Source: Arsukibacterium indicum
Lineage (GTDB): Bacteria; Pseudomonadota; Gammaproteobacteria; Enterobacterales; Alteromonadaceae
Length of the DNA stretch: 64,000 bases
Direction: 5' to 3'
NCBI RefSeq assembly: GCF_019100565.1
Contig: NZ_JAHRID010000002.1
Location: forward strand, 372,001-436,000
Made by a program: the position numbers and the translations under genes. The notes under the pieces were generated by a model, which worked only from the letters and a program-made list of their open reading frames with translations, had not been told where the DNA came from and made no database searches. Of the stretch, positions 55,816 through 64,000 are shown piece by piece (the stretch's first letter is position 1; each line of letters begins with the position of its first letter).

Positions 55816-56201
55816 CCTTATCAACAACCGACTTTGACCGGCTGGACGCTTTACTCAGCAAAACCAGCGAAGACATACCGGGCTACAGCAAATTAAGCCA
55901 GGAGCTGGAGCGTGCCAATCTGGTAGCACCAGAGCAGTTGCCTGACAACGTGGTGAGCATGAACTCGACAGTGCGGTTTCGGCTGGCCAATGGCAAAACC
56001 ACAACATTAACCCTGGTTTACCCAAAGGATTTAGATCAGAGCGGCAGTAAAATATCGGTATTAGCACCGGTGGGCAGTGCCCTATTAGGTTTGAAAGCCG
56101 GCGATACCATTCACTGGCCGTTACCCGATGGTGAAATGTCATCAATCACCGTGGAAGAATTGTTATATCAACCCGAGCGCGAAGGATTATATCATCGCTG
56201 A
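55797..56201 (+). CDS. rnk: nucleoside diphosphate kinase regulator Rnk
   Basis: A 134-residue protein: short coiled N-terminus (FDRLDALLSKTSEDIPGYSK) and GreA/GreB-like C-domain (VRFRLANGKTTTLTLVYPKD, ISVLAPVGSALLGLKAGDTI). Length fits Rnk. Rnk binds RNA polymerase and affects nucleotide pools. AAGGAG precedes the ATG, and the gene is probably translationally coupled to the preceding paralog. Confidence 0.87.
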   Translation: MLQPEITLSTTDFDRLDALLSKTSEDIPGYSKLSQELERANLVAPEQLPDNVVSMNSTVRFRLANGKTTTLTLVYPKDLDQSGSKISVLAPVGSALLGLKAGDTIHWPLPDGEMSSITVEELLYQPEREGLYHR

Positions 56202-56221
56202 GCTCACAATAACACCGTCTA

Positions 56222-56249
56222 ACAGGCGCAACTTAAGTGTTGCGCCTGT
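56222..56249. terminator. hairpin between rnk and the immunity-like gene
   Basis: 11-bp inverted repeat (ACAGGCGCAAC and its complement at 56239-56249) with loop TTAAGT. No T-tract follows, so it may terminate weakly or only stabilise the 3' ends of the convergent transcripts. Confidence 0.5.
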
Positions 56250-56333
56250 GTGGTCATGCAGTCAGTTCTTGTTTTTTGCCTGTTTCTTGCCTTTCTGGAT
56301 TGGCAAAAGGCAAGACCTGACCTTACACCACTC

Positions 56334-56552
56334 TTACCTGCGCTTCCCCAGCCAATAAAACATCGCCGCAATAACAACAGCGGCAATAAAGTATGCGGGC
56401 AAGGTGGTTTTCAACATCAGTACACCGCTTTCGACTCTCTGCTCTTCATGCAAGAACGGCGTGGCTTGTGAATTAAACGACAGGTTGTAAATGGTAAAAT
56501 TTATGATAAAGATGACAACTGCAAGCAGTGCATAAATGGCGAGTTTTTTCAT
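56334..56552 (-). CDS. second two-helix membrane protein, candidate Tae4 immunity paralog
   Basis: A 72-residue protein: helix (IYALLAVVIFIINFTIY), short loop with TPFLHEEQRVESG, second helix (LPAYFIAAVVIAAMFYWL) and basic tail. It is clearly related to the protein at 56679-56912 (shared PF(I/L)HEEQRVE). A ribosome site GGGAGG lies upstream within a relic of a tae4 3' end. Two basic termini suggest both ends are cytoplasmic and the loop periplasmic, where a Tae4 amidase would act. Confidence 0.7.
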   Translation of the reverse strand: MKKLAIYALLAVVIFIINFTIYNLSFNSQATPFLHEEQRVESGVLMLKTTLPAYFIAAVVIAAMFYWLGKRR

Positions 56553-56557
56553 AGTAA

Positions 56558-56599
56558 CTACCTAACCTCCCAAAACCAGATCTGTTTTGAGTCGCTAAA
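56558..56599 (-). pseudogene. relic of a tae4 3' end
   Basis: Thirteen codons plus TAG reading FSDSKQIWFWEVR. This parallels the end of the Tae4 gene (VSDLNKSKDVWFWEVK) in both protein and DNA; TGGTTTTGGGAGGT is shared exactly. An in-frame TAA precedes it. The relic sits immediately before the second immunity-like gene, just as the intact tae4 sits before the first. Confidence 0.65.
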
Positions 56600-56678
56600 T
56601 TAAAGAATAACGGTTGGCAATAACTTGTTGTCTGCCTATATGCTACCGGGAAGGCTCAGTACTAGCGCTCGCAGGCGT

Positions 56679-56912
56679 TTATTTAGTCATTTTCTTAGCC
56701 GTTATTTTAATTAACACCAATGAAATAACAGCAACCAGAACAAAGCTGGGCAATATGTATAAAAATATATAAGGTGCGTTTTCCACTCTTTGCTCTTCAT
56801 GGATAAATGGGAAAGCAAGCTTTTTGTAAGATTCCAAAAAAACCATAAAATTCAAAGCAGAAACAACAATAACAATGACGGCAGAGTAAAATACCGACTT
56901 GATTTTTAACAT
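56679..56912 (-). CDS. two-helix membrane protein, candidate Tae4 immunity protein
   Basis: A 77-residue protein: MLKIKSVFYSAVIVIVVSAL helix, loop FPFIHEEQRVENAP, second helix (FLYILPSFVLVAVISLVLI) and lysine-rich tail. The ATG lies two bases past the tae4 stop, and its ribosome site GGGAGG is within the last codons of tae4, so the two are translated together. It has no similarity that I can see to the soluble periplasmic Tai4. Immunity function is inferred from position, topology and duplication. Confidence 0.75.
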   Translation of the reverse strand: MLKIKSVFYSAVIVIVVSALNFMVFLESYKKLAFPFIHEEQRVENAPYIFLYILPSFVLVAVISLVLIKITAKKMTK

Positions 56913-56914
56913 AG

Positions 56915-57424
56915 CTACTTTACCTCCCAAAACCAAACATCCTTGCTTTTATTCAGATCTGAAACTACGCCAAAGAACTCATAAATAGCCCGAGATGTCA
57001 TTCCACCGCTAGTTATTTTGTCCTTGTTCCAAAGATCAATATGATCGCCACTTCGGTTCGGGAACGATTCATTTCCTCTTTGCCAATAGTCTTTAAAGAA
57101 AATAATTCCTGTTTTACCGTCCAGATCTTTTTGAAATGATTGCGGGCTAACTTTTTGTACTTTTCCTAACCAGCTGTAATTAGATTTATTCAGCCAATTT
57201 GCCATCTCTTCTGCAAGCAATATATGTTTCATGCCTGGATGTCCCCAACATTTCTTTACGCTGGCGCCAACGGTTGATACTCCGGTTTTGATTAAGGCAT
57301 CACTCAGTAAAATTGCACAGTAATTGCCGAACGGACTAGACCTTGTTTCTTGCTTATTCTGACACTTTGCTTTTATCAAGTCAGCTTCAGGAAAATTTTC
57401 CCATATCTCATTGAATTTACTCAT
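56915..57424 (-). CDS. tae4: type VI secretion amidase effector Tae4
   Basis: A 169-residue cysteine peptidase-fold amidase. The catalytic Cys36 lies in FGNYCAILLSDALIKTGV and the His128 in SGDHIDLWNK, the two signature blocks of Tae4 (NlpC/P60-like D,L-endopeptidase that cuts peptidoglycan stem peptides). KCWGHPGMKHILLAEEMANWL is the conserved middle block. No signal peptide is present, as expected for a T6SS cargo. No T6SS structural, VgrG or Hcp gene lies nearby, so it is an orphan module. The region looks AT-richer than its surroundings, suggesting acquisition. Confidence 0.87.
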   Translation of the reverse strand: MSKFNEIWENFPEADLIKAKCQNKQETRSSPFGNYCAILLSDALIKTGVSTVGASVKKCWGHPGMKHILLAEEMANWLNKSNYSWLGKVQKVSPQSFQKDLDGKTGIIFFKDYWQRGNESFPNRSGDHIDLWNKDKITSGGMTSRAIYEFFGVVSDLNKSKDVWFWEVK

Positions 57425-57594
57425 TTCACATCCCTATTTTATGAATACTTTGCTTGGTAATTTAACAGTGTCACAGGAAGAACTACCGAACTAATTTGTA
57501 TATTCAGGCTCTGACCGCCAACTTCGCTGTTAAATCCTGCCTTATTAAAGCCACATTTGAAACCATTATTTTACACATTTAACATTTAAAGGTG

Positions 57595-57622
57595 AAAAAA
57601 CCGGCTCATAGGCCGGGGTTTT
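57595..57622. terminator. terminator-like hairpin
   Basis: CCGGC (57601-57605) and GCCGG with a short loop, flanked by A6 and TTTT, in the 300-base spacer between tae4 and the downstream membrane gene. The stem is short with a GG bulge. Confidence 0.45.
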
Positions 57623-57722
57623 AGTTATTGCGCTAAAACACTGCATGTTTCGGCGGTAGTGCTTTGGGTGGCAGTATGAAACACTTAGCTATTGGGCTAT
57701 ATGGAAATATTGAGCAATAACC

Positions 57723-58256
57723 ATGAGATCCTCGAAAAGTGAGCGCCAAACTATGTTGTCTGGTATTTCAGTTGCAAATGCAATTAAGAACAAAATGGGT
57801 ACTGAGTACCACGGTTTATTCCCACCGCATTTTGCTATCGGGCTATCAGCATTGCTTAGCAGTTTGTTGTCGAGTTTCGTGCTGCTGTTGTTATTCAGCT
57901 TTACCTTGTTTGAATTTTCTACGCTGGTAATGTTGGCTGATACTGCCCTGATGTTCGTTCTGATGTCGTTATTGCTTAGATTAATTCAAGGCAGAGCTTC
58001 ACCAGGCAGCATAAAGCTGGCTCAAGCATATGCCGTTTTTTGTACTGTCGCAGGTATATTGTGGTTGGTACTATTCTACAACCATTTTACTCCAGCGCTG
58101 CTAACTGCATTGGCATGGATAGGAATAGTCGCTGGCGTTACTGCCGCAGTACTGTTAAGTACTCAGCGTTTTAAGCAGCTGGTGCAATACCAGCAAAAGG
58201 TTTGGCATATTAGACAGGAAGTCCTTGCTGAGATGAAAAAGTCTTCAGCAAGCTGA
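57723..58256 (+). CDS. four-helix membrane protein of unknown function
   Basis: A 177-residue protein. After a polar start come four hydrophobic helices (about 40-62, 68-88, 103-120, 126-146) and a basic C-terminal helix (RFKQLVQYQQKVWHIRQEVL). No family is recognised. The start is uncertain: ATG 57723 or ATG 57753, with no clear ribosome site. A strong terminator lies downstream. Confidence 0.6.
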   Translation: MRSSKSERQTMLSGISVANAIKNKMGTEYHGLFPPHFAIGLSALLSSLLSSFVLLLLFSFTLFEFSTLVMLADTALMFVLMSLLLRLIQGRASPGSIKLAQAYAVFCTVAGILWLVLFYNHFTPALLTALAWIGIVAGVTAAVLLSTQRFKQLVQYQQKVWHIRQEVLAEMKKSSAS

Positions 58257-58338
58257 AAGAAAACGCAGAGGTCCTGAAGGCTTTCGATTGGCAAATAACC
58301 GAAAAGTACTTCCTCCTAAATAAGACTGTATGAAAACA

Positions 58339-58374
58339 AAAAAGCGAACCATCTCTGGTTCGCTTTTTTTTCTC
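58339..58374 (+). terminator. Rho-independent terminator
   Basis: Perfect 11-bp stem (AAAGCGAACCA, 58341-58351, with 58356-58366), loop TCTC, followed by eight T. It serves the membrane gene and, with its A-rich other side, possibly the convergent gcv operon end. Confidence 0.88.
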
Positions 58375-58470
58375 TCAATGAATGCTCCTATCGGTTGCAA
58401 ACTTTATTAGAGTTGCAAACTTAATTCCGATAGTTGCATTCTTTATTCGAGATCTACAAGAACTACACAC

Positions 58471-61362
58471 TTACCGATACGCTTCCGGGCTTGGACAAGC
58501 GCACATTAAATTCCGGTCACCATATACATCGTCTATCCGAGTAACGGTTGGCCAGAACTTGTTCTCGGCTACGTAAGCTACCGGGAAGGCGCCGTAGGTG
58601 CGCTCGTAGGCGCGATCCCAGGCCGGGTCGAGAATATCTGCCATGGTGTGCGGCGCATAAGCCAGTGGGTTGTTGTCTACTGTCCACTCGCCAGCTTCTA
58701 CCTTGGCTATCTCGGCGCGGATACTGGTCATCGCTTCAATAAACTTATCCAGCTCGGCTTTGCTTTCTGATTCAGTAGGTTCAATCATCAGCGTGCCGGC
58801 AACCGGGAAGCTCATGGTTGGCGAGTGATAACCGTAGTCCATTAAACGCTTGGCAATGTCCATTTCAGTAATACCGCTGGCTTCTTTAAGCGGCCGGATA
58901 TCGATAATACATTCGTGGGCTACCCGGCCGTTAGTGCCGCGGTACAGTACCGGGAAATGCGGGTTAAGCTTATTGGCCATATAGTTGGCATTTAAAATGG
59001 CAAACTCGGTGGCCTGTTTTAAGCCCTCCGCGCCCATCATGGCAATGTACATCCAGCTGATAGGTAATATGCCGGCACTGCCGAACTGCGCCGCTGATAC
59101 CGCGCCATTGTTATCGCCGGTGCCGTCAATTTTTACCACCGGGTGGTTTGGTAAAAACGGCGCTAAATGGCTTTTCACACCGATAGGGCCCATACCCGGG
59201 CCGCCGCCGCCGTGCGGAATACAGAAGGTTTTATGCAGGTTTAAGTGCGATACGTCTGAACCAATAAAGCCCGGCGAGGTTAAGCCTACCTGGGCGTTCA
59301 TATTTGCGCCGTCCATATACACCTGGCCACCGTAAGAGTGGACGATGTCGCACAGCTCCTGAATGCTCTCTTCAAATACGCCGTGGGTAGACGGGTAAGT
59401 AACCATAATGGCAGCTAAGCGATCGCCCACTTCTGCAGCTTTGGCTTTTAAATCGGCCATGTCGATATTGCCTGACTTATCGCAGTCAACCAGTACCACA
59501 TCGTAGCTGGCCATCGCCGCTGTTGCCGGGTTCGTACCGTGCGCCGATACCGGAATTAAACAGATATTGCGATGACCTTCACCACGGCTTTCGTGGTACT
59601 TACGAATGGCGACCATACCGGCATATTCGCCCTGGGCGCCTGAGTTAGGCTGCATTGATATATTGTCGTAACCGGTAATATTCACCAGCCAGTCGCCCAG
59701 CTCGGTGATCATTTCATAATAACCTTCGGCCTGATCGCGCGGCACGAACGGGTGCAGTGAACCAAACTCCGGCCAGGTGATCGGGATCATCTCGGCAGTG
59801 GCGTTTAGCTTCATCGTGCACGAGCCCAATGAAATCATTGAATGATTCAGCGCTAAATCTTTGTTTTCCAGCTTTTTAATATAACGCAGCATCTCAGTTT
59901 CACTGTGATACTGGTTAAATACCGGATGGCTTAACACTGTTGTAGTACGTGCCAGTTCAGCTGGAATAGACTCTGAGCCATTGGCAACGATATCGGCATC
60001 CAGTTTTTCAACGGTAAGGCCATGCTCAGCACCTAATACGATATCAAACAGCTCAGCAATATCAGCCGCCTGAGTGGCTTCACTGAAACTTACCGCCAGG
60101 GTGTCGCTTACGTCAGTACGCAGGTTTACACCGGCGTCCAGCGCGCGTTTTATTACCGCCGCACGGTCGCTGACTTTAAAGGTAACGGTATCGAACCAGT
60201 GGCTGTTTACGATTTCTACGCCTTTGGCTTTAATACCGGCGGCGAAGATATCGGCACTGCGGTGAATGCGCTCAGCAATGTCTTTTAAGCCCTGCGGGCC
60301 ATGATATACCGCGTAGAACGAGGCGATATTGGCCAGTAATACCTGAGCAGTACAAATGTTCGAGTTGGCTTTTTCGCGGCGGATATGCTGCTCACGGGTT
60401 TGCATGGCCATGCGCAGCGCCTGATTACCGCGACGGTCTTTCGACACCCCGATGATCCGGCCCGGCATAGAGCGCTTGTAGGCATCGCGGGTAGCAAAAA
60501 ATGCCGCATGCGGGCCGCCATAGGCCATAGGTACACCAAAGCGCTGCATTGAACCTAGTACCACGTCGGCACCCAGCTCACCCGGTGATTTTAACAGCAT
60601 TAACGCCATCGGATCGGTTGCTACTGCCACTACTGCTTTTTTCGCCTGCAACGCTGCAATTAACGCGCTGTCGTTGCGGATATCGCCGTTAGTGGTTGGG
60701 TACTGAATTAAGGCACCGAATACCTCATGGCTGGCCGCTTCGCTGGCCTTGCCAATCACGATATCAAAGCCAAACATTTCGGCGCGGGTTTTTACCACAT
60801 CGATAGTTTGCGGGTGCACATCATCACTAATAAAGTACAGGTTGGCTTTACTTTTGCTCACCCGCTTGGCCAAAGCCATGGCTTCGGCAGCCGCGGTCGC
60901 TTCGTCCAGCAGTGAGGCACTGGCCAGCTCTAAACCGGTTAAATCTAATGACATTTGCTGGAAGTTTAATAAGGCTTCTAAGCGGCCCTGGGCAATTTCC
61001 GGCTGATATGGCGTATACGCCGTGTACCAGCCCGGGTTTTCCAGCACGTTACGCAAAATAACATTGGGCGTTAGCGTTGGGTGATAACCCATACCAATGT
61101 ATGACTTATACATTTTGTTTTTTGCTGCCACCGCTTTTAAATGTACTAAGGCATCATTTTCAGTGCGGCTGTTACCGGTCGCCAGTGGCTTGGGTAAGCG
61201 GATACTGGCCGGTACGGTTTGAGCAATCAGCGTTTCCATGCTATCAACGCCCAGCTCGGCCAGCATAGCGGCAGTTTCTGCCTCATCCGGGCCGATATGG
61301 CGCTGAATAAATTCGTCGTGGTTCGCAAGTTGCGACAGGGTTTTCACAGCGGTATGGGTCAT
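58471..61362 (-). CDS. gcvP: glycine dehydrogenase (decarboxylating), P-protein
   Basis: A 963-residue PLP enzyme of the glycine cleavage system. The homodimeric full-length form is seen: N-terminal half ([60 protein letters not shown]) and C-terminal half with the PLP lysine in [21 protein letters not shown]. It decarboxylates glycine and transfers the aminomethyl group to GcvH lipoate. Third gene of gcvTHP, 97 bases after gcvH with a hairpin in the gap. Confidence 0.98.
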   Translation of the reverse strand: MTHTAVKTLSQLANHDEFIQRHIGPDEAETAAMLAELGVDSMETLIAQTVPASIRLPKPLATGNSRTENDALVHLKAVAAKNKMYKSYIGMGYHPTLTPNVILRNVLENPGWYTAYTPYQPEIAQGRLEALLNFQQMSLDLTGLELASASLLDEATAAAEAMALAKRVSKSKANLYFISDDVHPQTIDVVKTRAEMFGFDIVIGKASEAASHEVFGALIQYPTTNGDIRNDSALIAALQAKKAVVAVATDPMALMLLKSPGELGADVVLGSMQRFGVPMAYGGPHAAFFATRDAYKRSMPGRIIGVSKDRRGNQALRMAMQTREQHIRREKANSNICTAQVLLANIASFYAVYHGPQGLKDIAERIHRSADIFAAGIKAKGVEIVNSHWFDTVTFKVSDRAAVIKRALDAGVNLRTDVSDTLAVSFSEATQAADIAELFDIVLGAEHGLTVEKLDADIVANGSESIPAELARTTTVLSHPVFNQYHSETEMLRYIKKLENKDLALNHSMISLGSCTMKLNATAEMIPITWPEFGSLHPFVPRDQAEGYYEMITELGDWLVNITGYDNISMQPNSGAQGEYAGMVAIRKYHESRGEGHRNICLIPVSAHGTNPATAAMASYDVVLVDCDKSGNIDMADLKAKAAEVGDRLAAIMVTYPSTHGVFEESIQELCDIVHSYGGQVYMDGANMNAQVGLTSPGFIGSDVSHLNLHKTFCIPHGGGGPGMGPIGVKSHLAPFLPNHPVVKIDGTGDNNGAVSAAQFGSAGILPISWMYIAMMGAEGLKQATEFAILNANYMANKLNPHFPVLYRGTNGRVAHECIIDIRPLKEASGITEMDIAKRLMDYGYHSPTMSFPVAGTLMIEPTESESKAELDKFIEAMTSIRAEIAKVEAGEWTVDNNPLAYAPHTMADILDPAWDRAYERTYGAFPVAYVAENKFWPTVTRIDDVYGDRNLMCACPSPEAYR

Positions 61363-61412
61363 GCTTTGAATGTCCTAGTAATGTTACAGCGTGCAGCACA
61401 GCTGTTGGTAAG

Positions 61413-61441
61413 ATAAAGCCCCGATATGTACGGGGCTTTAT
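61413..61441 (-). terminator. intra-operon hairpin between gcvH and gcvP
   Basis: Perfect 11-bp stem (ATAAAGCCCCG, 61413-61423, and its complement at 61431-61441) with a seven-base loop. T-tract is poor on the operon strand. It probably acts as partial terminator or mRNA stabiliser that sets gcvP expression below gcvTH. Confidence 0.6.
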
Positions 61442-61459
61442 GCTATAGCGATCTGTTAA

Positions 61460-61849
61460 TTAAGCTTCGTCGATGCTGCTTTTGTAACCGGCAGCGTCCA
61501 GTAATGCTTCCAGTTCAGCTTCATCGCTGGCTTTAATTTTAAACATCCAGCCGTCGTTATACGGGCTGGCATTAACCTGTTCAGGTGAATCGGCCAGGGC
61601 TTCGTTCACTTCTACCACTTCGCCAGACAGCGGGGCGTAGATGTCAGAGGCGGCTTTTACCGACTCGGCCACGGCGCAATCGTCGCCCTGGCTGACGTTG
61701 TCACCCACTTCCGGTAATTCAACAAATACCATATCACCCAGCAGCTCCTGGGCGTGCTCGGTAATACCTACCGTGAAAATACCGTCACCGTCGTTGCGAA
61801 CCCATTCATGGCTGCTCGCATATTTTAATTCTGCAGGGATAGAGCTCAT
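61460..61849 (-). CDS. gcvH: glycine cleavage system H protein
   Basis: A 129-residue lipoyl carrier. [20 protein letters not shown] and the lipoylated Lys65 in [22 protein letters not shown] are canonical, as is the end ([11 protein letters not shown]). It shuttles the aminomethyl group between GcvP, GcvT and dihydrolipoamide dehydrogenase. AAGGAA precedes the start. Confidence 0.98.
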   Translation of the reverse strand: MSSIPAELKYASSHEWVRNDGDGIFTVGITEHAQELLGDMVFVELPEVGDNVSQGDDCAVAESVKAASDIYAPLSGEVVEVNEALADSPEQVNASPYNDGWMFKIKASDEAELEALLDAAGYKSSIDEA

Positions 61850-61930
61850 TGTAAATTCCTTAGCTGTCTTGATACGTATGTTGTAGTTGTCTACGTTAGT
61901 TATTTTTATCCGGGGTTACCCGTACTGATT

Positions 61931-63010
61931 TTAGATGACTTTTTTACCCATGCGCACAAACGCTGGTTTAACCACCTTAACACTGACCAGTTTGCCGCGA
62001 ATATCCACTTCAGCAGTATCTGCTGTGTTCGCCGGCACCCGCGCCATAGCAATACTGTAGCCTAAAGTAGGAGAAAACGTACCCGAGGTAATAACCCCTT
62101 CGCCGCCTTCTACCACTACCCGCTGGCCGTGGCGCAGCACACCTTTTTGCTCCATCACCAGACCAACTAACTTGGCGGTACCGGCCGCTTTTTGCTGCTC
62201 TAACGCTGCACGGCCAATAAAGTCGCGGTCTTCCGGTGTCCAGGCAATGGTCCAGCCCATATTGGCCGCAAGTGGTGATACCGTTTCGTCCATATCCTGG
62301 CCGTATAAATTCATGCCAGCTTCCAGGCGCAGCGTATCGCGGGCGCCTAAGCCAGCCGGCGCGACGCCGGCGTCCAGCAGTTTTTGCCAGAAATCGGCGG
62401 CCTGGCTTTCAGGCAAGGCAATTTCATAGCCATCTTCACCGGTGTAACCGGTTGTGGCAATAAACAACTCACCAGCCTGTTTACCAAAAAACGGCTTCAT
62501 GCCCGCAACAGCCGCCTGCTGCTCAGCCGTTAATAAGGTGGCCACTTTCGCTTTGGCATTCGGGCCCTGCACCGCAATCATCGCAAATTCAGGGCGCTCG
62601 GTTACGGTTACATCAAACGCTTTTGCTTCAGTACTGATATGCGCCAGATCTTTGTCGCGGGTGGCCGAGTTAACCACCAACCGGAAAAAGTCTTCCTGCA
62701 TAAAATACACAATTAAGTCGTCAATTACGCCGCCATCTGCGTTCAGCATGCCGGTGTACAAGGCTTTACCCGGTTCCGTCAGTTTCGCGACATCATTGGC
62801 CAGTAAATAACGTAAAAACTCACGGCTGCGCTCACCGGTTAAGTCAACAATGGTCATATGGGATACGTCAAACATACCGGCATCGCGGCGTACAGCGTGG
62901 TGCTCTTCAATTTGTGAGCCGTAGTTAATTGGCATTTCCCAGCCAAAAAAATCGACCATTTTGGCACCAGCAGCAAGGTGGCTGGCATGTAACGCGGTTT
63001 TTTGAGCCAT
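61931..63010 (-). CDS. gcvT: aminomethyltransferase, T-protein
   Basis: A 359-residue tetrahydrofolate-dependent enzyme: [33 protein letters not shown] and the C-terminal [22 protein letters not shown] are typical. It releases ammonia and makes 5,10-methylene-THF. First gene of gcvTHP, with ubiI upstream on the same strand and a 214-base leader. Confidence 0.97.
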   Translation of the reverse strand: MAQKTALHASHLAAGAKMVDFFGWEMPINYGSQIEEHHAVRRDAGMFDVSHMTIVDLTGERSREFLRYLLANDVAKLTEPGKALYTGMLNADGGVIDDLIVYFMQEDFFRLVVNSATRDKDLAHISTEAKAFDVTVTERPEFAMIAVQGPNAKAKVATLLTAEQQAAVAGMKPFFGKQAGELFIATTGYTGEDGYEIALPESQAADFWQKLLDAGVAPAGLGARDTLRLEAGMNLYGQDMDETVSPLAANMGWTIAWTPEDRDFIGRAALEQQKAAGTAKLVGLVMEQKGVLRHGQRVVVEGGEGVITSGTFSPTLGYSIAMARVPANTADTAEVDIRGKLVSVKVVKPAFVRMGKKVI

Positions 63011-63126
63011 TATTTTTTCCTACTTATTGTGAGGGCCACAAGCGGTAAAACTAACAATAGCAATAAGCCTTATTTTTCAGGCTATTACGTAAGAATGCTA
63101 AGCTTGAGACTAAAAAATACCGCTCG

Positions 63127-63132
63127 ATTATA
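63127..63132 (-). promoter_or_regulatory. -10 element in the gcvT leader
   Basis: A perfect TATAAT on the minus strand, about 115 bases before gcvT. No good -35 was found at 16-18 bases, so an activator may be needed. I saw no glycine-riboswitch core in the leader. A hairpin AGCCT/AGGCT lies at 63066-63083. Confidence 0.4.
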
Positions 63133-63224
63133 CCGCATAGGGCGGGCAGCAAACAGCCCAATTTGGATTACTTTTTGTAATGCGACAGCTGCTGTTACAA
63201 ATAAAACTAAGGCAAAGCAGCTGG

Positions 63225-64000
63225 CTAAGCGTCCGCCAGTGGACCAGTCACGTTAAGTGGTTTTTTTACAATGTCGGGTAAGTCGCCTTTCAGGCCAAGC
63301 GCATGAGCCATTAATTGCTGTTTCAGCCAGGGCAGCTTATCCGCTGCCACTAAGCCGGCGCCACGCAGCAGTTTTAGCAGCGCTGGTTTGGCGGTAAAGC
63401 CGCGTTTAAAGGCTTCCATTGCCACGATCATGCTTTGCGCCTCGGCTTTGCGCCAGCGTTCATAGCGGCGCAGCATTTTGGGGGCGGCAATATCATCGCC
63501 CGCTTCCCGCTGTTCGCTTATTAGCTGGGCCAGCGCGGCAACGTCCATCAGCCCCAGGTTCATGCCCTGGCCGGCCAGCGGATGAATACTATGGGCGGCA
63601 TCGGCTACCAGCACCACCCTGCCCCGTTGCCAGCTGCTGGCGTAGCGCATAGTTAAACCAAATGTCTGGCGCTCACTAACCAGCGCCACCGGCCCTAACA
63701 CCGCCTGGCTGGCCGCGCACAATGCCTGATTAAAGGCGGTATCATCCAGCGCCATCAGGCGGCCGGCTTCAGCGGTTTCGGCGCTCCAGACAATAGAGCA
63801 AAGATCAGGCTCAGGCAGTGGCAGTAAGGCCAGCGGACCACTGTTTAAAAACACCTGGCGGGCAGTAAGCTGATGTGGCTCGGTACAGCGAATCTTGGCA
63901 ACAATAGCGGTATGCTGATAATCCCAATGGGTTAACGGCAACTGCATATGCTGGCGCACAAAGGAATTGACGCCATCAGCGCCGACTAACAGCTGGCTTA
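63225..64000 (-). CDS. ubiI: ubiquinone-biosynthesis hydroxylase UbiI (VisC), N-terminus outside window
   Basis: The last 258 codons of a flavin monooxygenase. The frame continues to the window edge with LLVGADGVNSFVR (the DG motif of the UbiH/UbiI family) and carries VVLVADAAHSIHPLAGQGMNLGLMD, the second FAD-binding motif. Of UbiF, UbiH and UbiI the best guess is UbiI (C5-hydroxylation of the aromatic ring), because visC/ubiI precedes gcvTHP in enterobacteria as well. Confidence 0.88.
   Translation of the reverse strand, partial: SQLLVGADGVNSFVRQHMQLPLTHWDYQHTAIVAKIRCTEPHQLTARQVFLNSGPLALLPLPEPDLCSIVWSAETAEAGRLMALDDTAFNQALCAASQAVLGPVALVSERQTFGLTMRYASSWQRGRVVLVADAAHSIHPLAGQGMNLGLMDVAALAQLISEQREAGDDIAAPKMLRRYERWRKAEAQSMIVAMEAFKRGFTAKPALLKLLRGAGLVAADKLPWLKQQLMAHALGLKGDLPDIVKKPLNVTGPLADA

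Noticed and set aside
63011..63224. Possible glycine riboswitch before gcvT
   Set aside because: The conserved aptamer core elements were not found on the minus strand; only a short hairpin and a -10 element are visible.

Overview
The window reads as chromosomal DNA of a gammaproteobacterium of the Alteromonadales type. A Rheinheimera/Arsukibacterium/Alishewanella-like organism is my best guess, inferred from protein style, moderate GC content and synteny. The anchor is the ubiI-gcvT-gcvH-gcvP block at the right end, an order also found in enterobacteria. Other typical content is periplasmic KatG, YqjG, AcpH, Rnk, a MipA/OmpV porin, a TonB receptor operon, and MHYT-PAS-GGDEF-EAL and HDOD signalling proteins. 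No rRNA, tRNA or CRISPR array was seen, and no complete insertion sequence.

Layout. 1-10.7 kb, mostly minus strand: a DUF442-type phosphatase, an HDOD protein, a c-di-GMP protein, a Tas-like aldo-keto reductase, a membrane-anchored endonuclease/exonuclease/phosphatase-fold protein, an M16 lipoprotein protease and a secreted hydrolase. 10.8-18.7 kb: a PL10 pectate lyase, a TolB-N/TPR membrane protein, a PEP-CTERM-like protein, a lipase-like hydrolase, an M14 peptidase and YqjG. 18.8-34 kb: a periplasmic solute-binding protein, DUF924-AcpH, a thioredoxin-fold protein, FIST, a YfeW-type serine hydrolase, an ABC exporter, a methyltransferase, two propeller proteins (one with an internal duplication), a SixA-like phosphatase, a SatD/DUF3307 pair under a multi-copy GGTTACAT operator, and an RNase J-like hydrolase. 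34-43.5 kb: periplasmic katG, rhlE-like helicase, an operon of serine hydrolase, MarR regulator and acetyltransferase headed by a perfect 22-bp palindrome, MipA/OmpV, a CreA-like lipoprotein and a membrane protein.

43.5-49.6 kb: a 263-bp element with 23-bp perfect terminal inverted repeats lies beside a Fur-boxed operon of TonB receptor, PepSY, DUF2271, DUF4198 and flavoreductase. The flavoreductase is split by a one-base frameshift. 49.7-55 kb: PhzF, a ParDE toxin-antitoxin pair, a membrane-bound XRE regulator, two acetyltransferases, an ATP-grasp protein and DUF1801. 55.3-58.4 kb: tandem Rnk-like genes, then an orphan type VI amidase effector (Tae4) followed by two paralogous two-helix membrane proteins. 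The second membrane gene is preceded by the relic of another tae4 3' end. I consider this the most likely undescribed system here: an effector with a membrane-type immunity family and a scar of module duplication. 58.4-64 kb: the glycine cleavage operon and the end of ubiI.

How the genes work together. The iron operon is a coherent unit: Fur-controlled receptor, inner-membrane PepSY protein and flavoreductase, consistent with uptake and reductive release of iron from a siderophore. The gcv genes form the glycine cleavage system. Paired toxin/antitoxin and effector/immunity genes mark small accessory islands in an otherwise housekeeping region. All functions are assigned from recognisable motifs and family resemblance read by eye; no database search was run.
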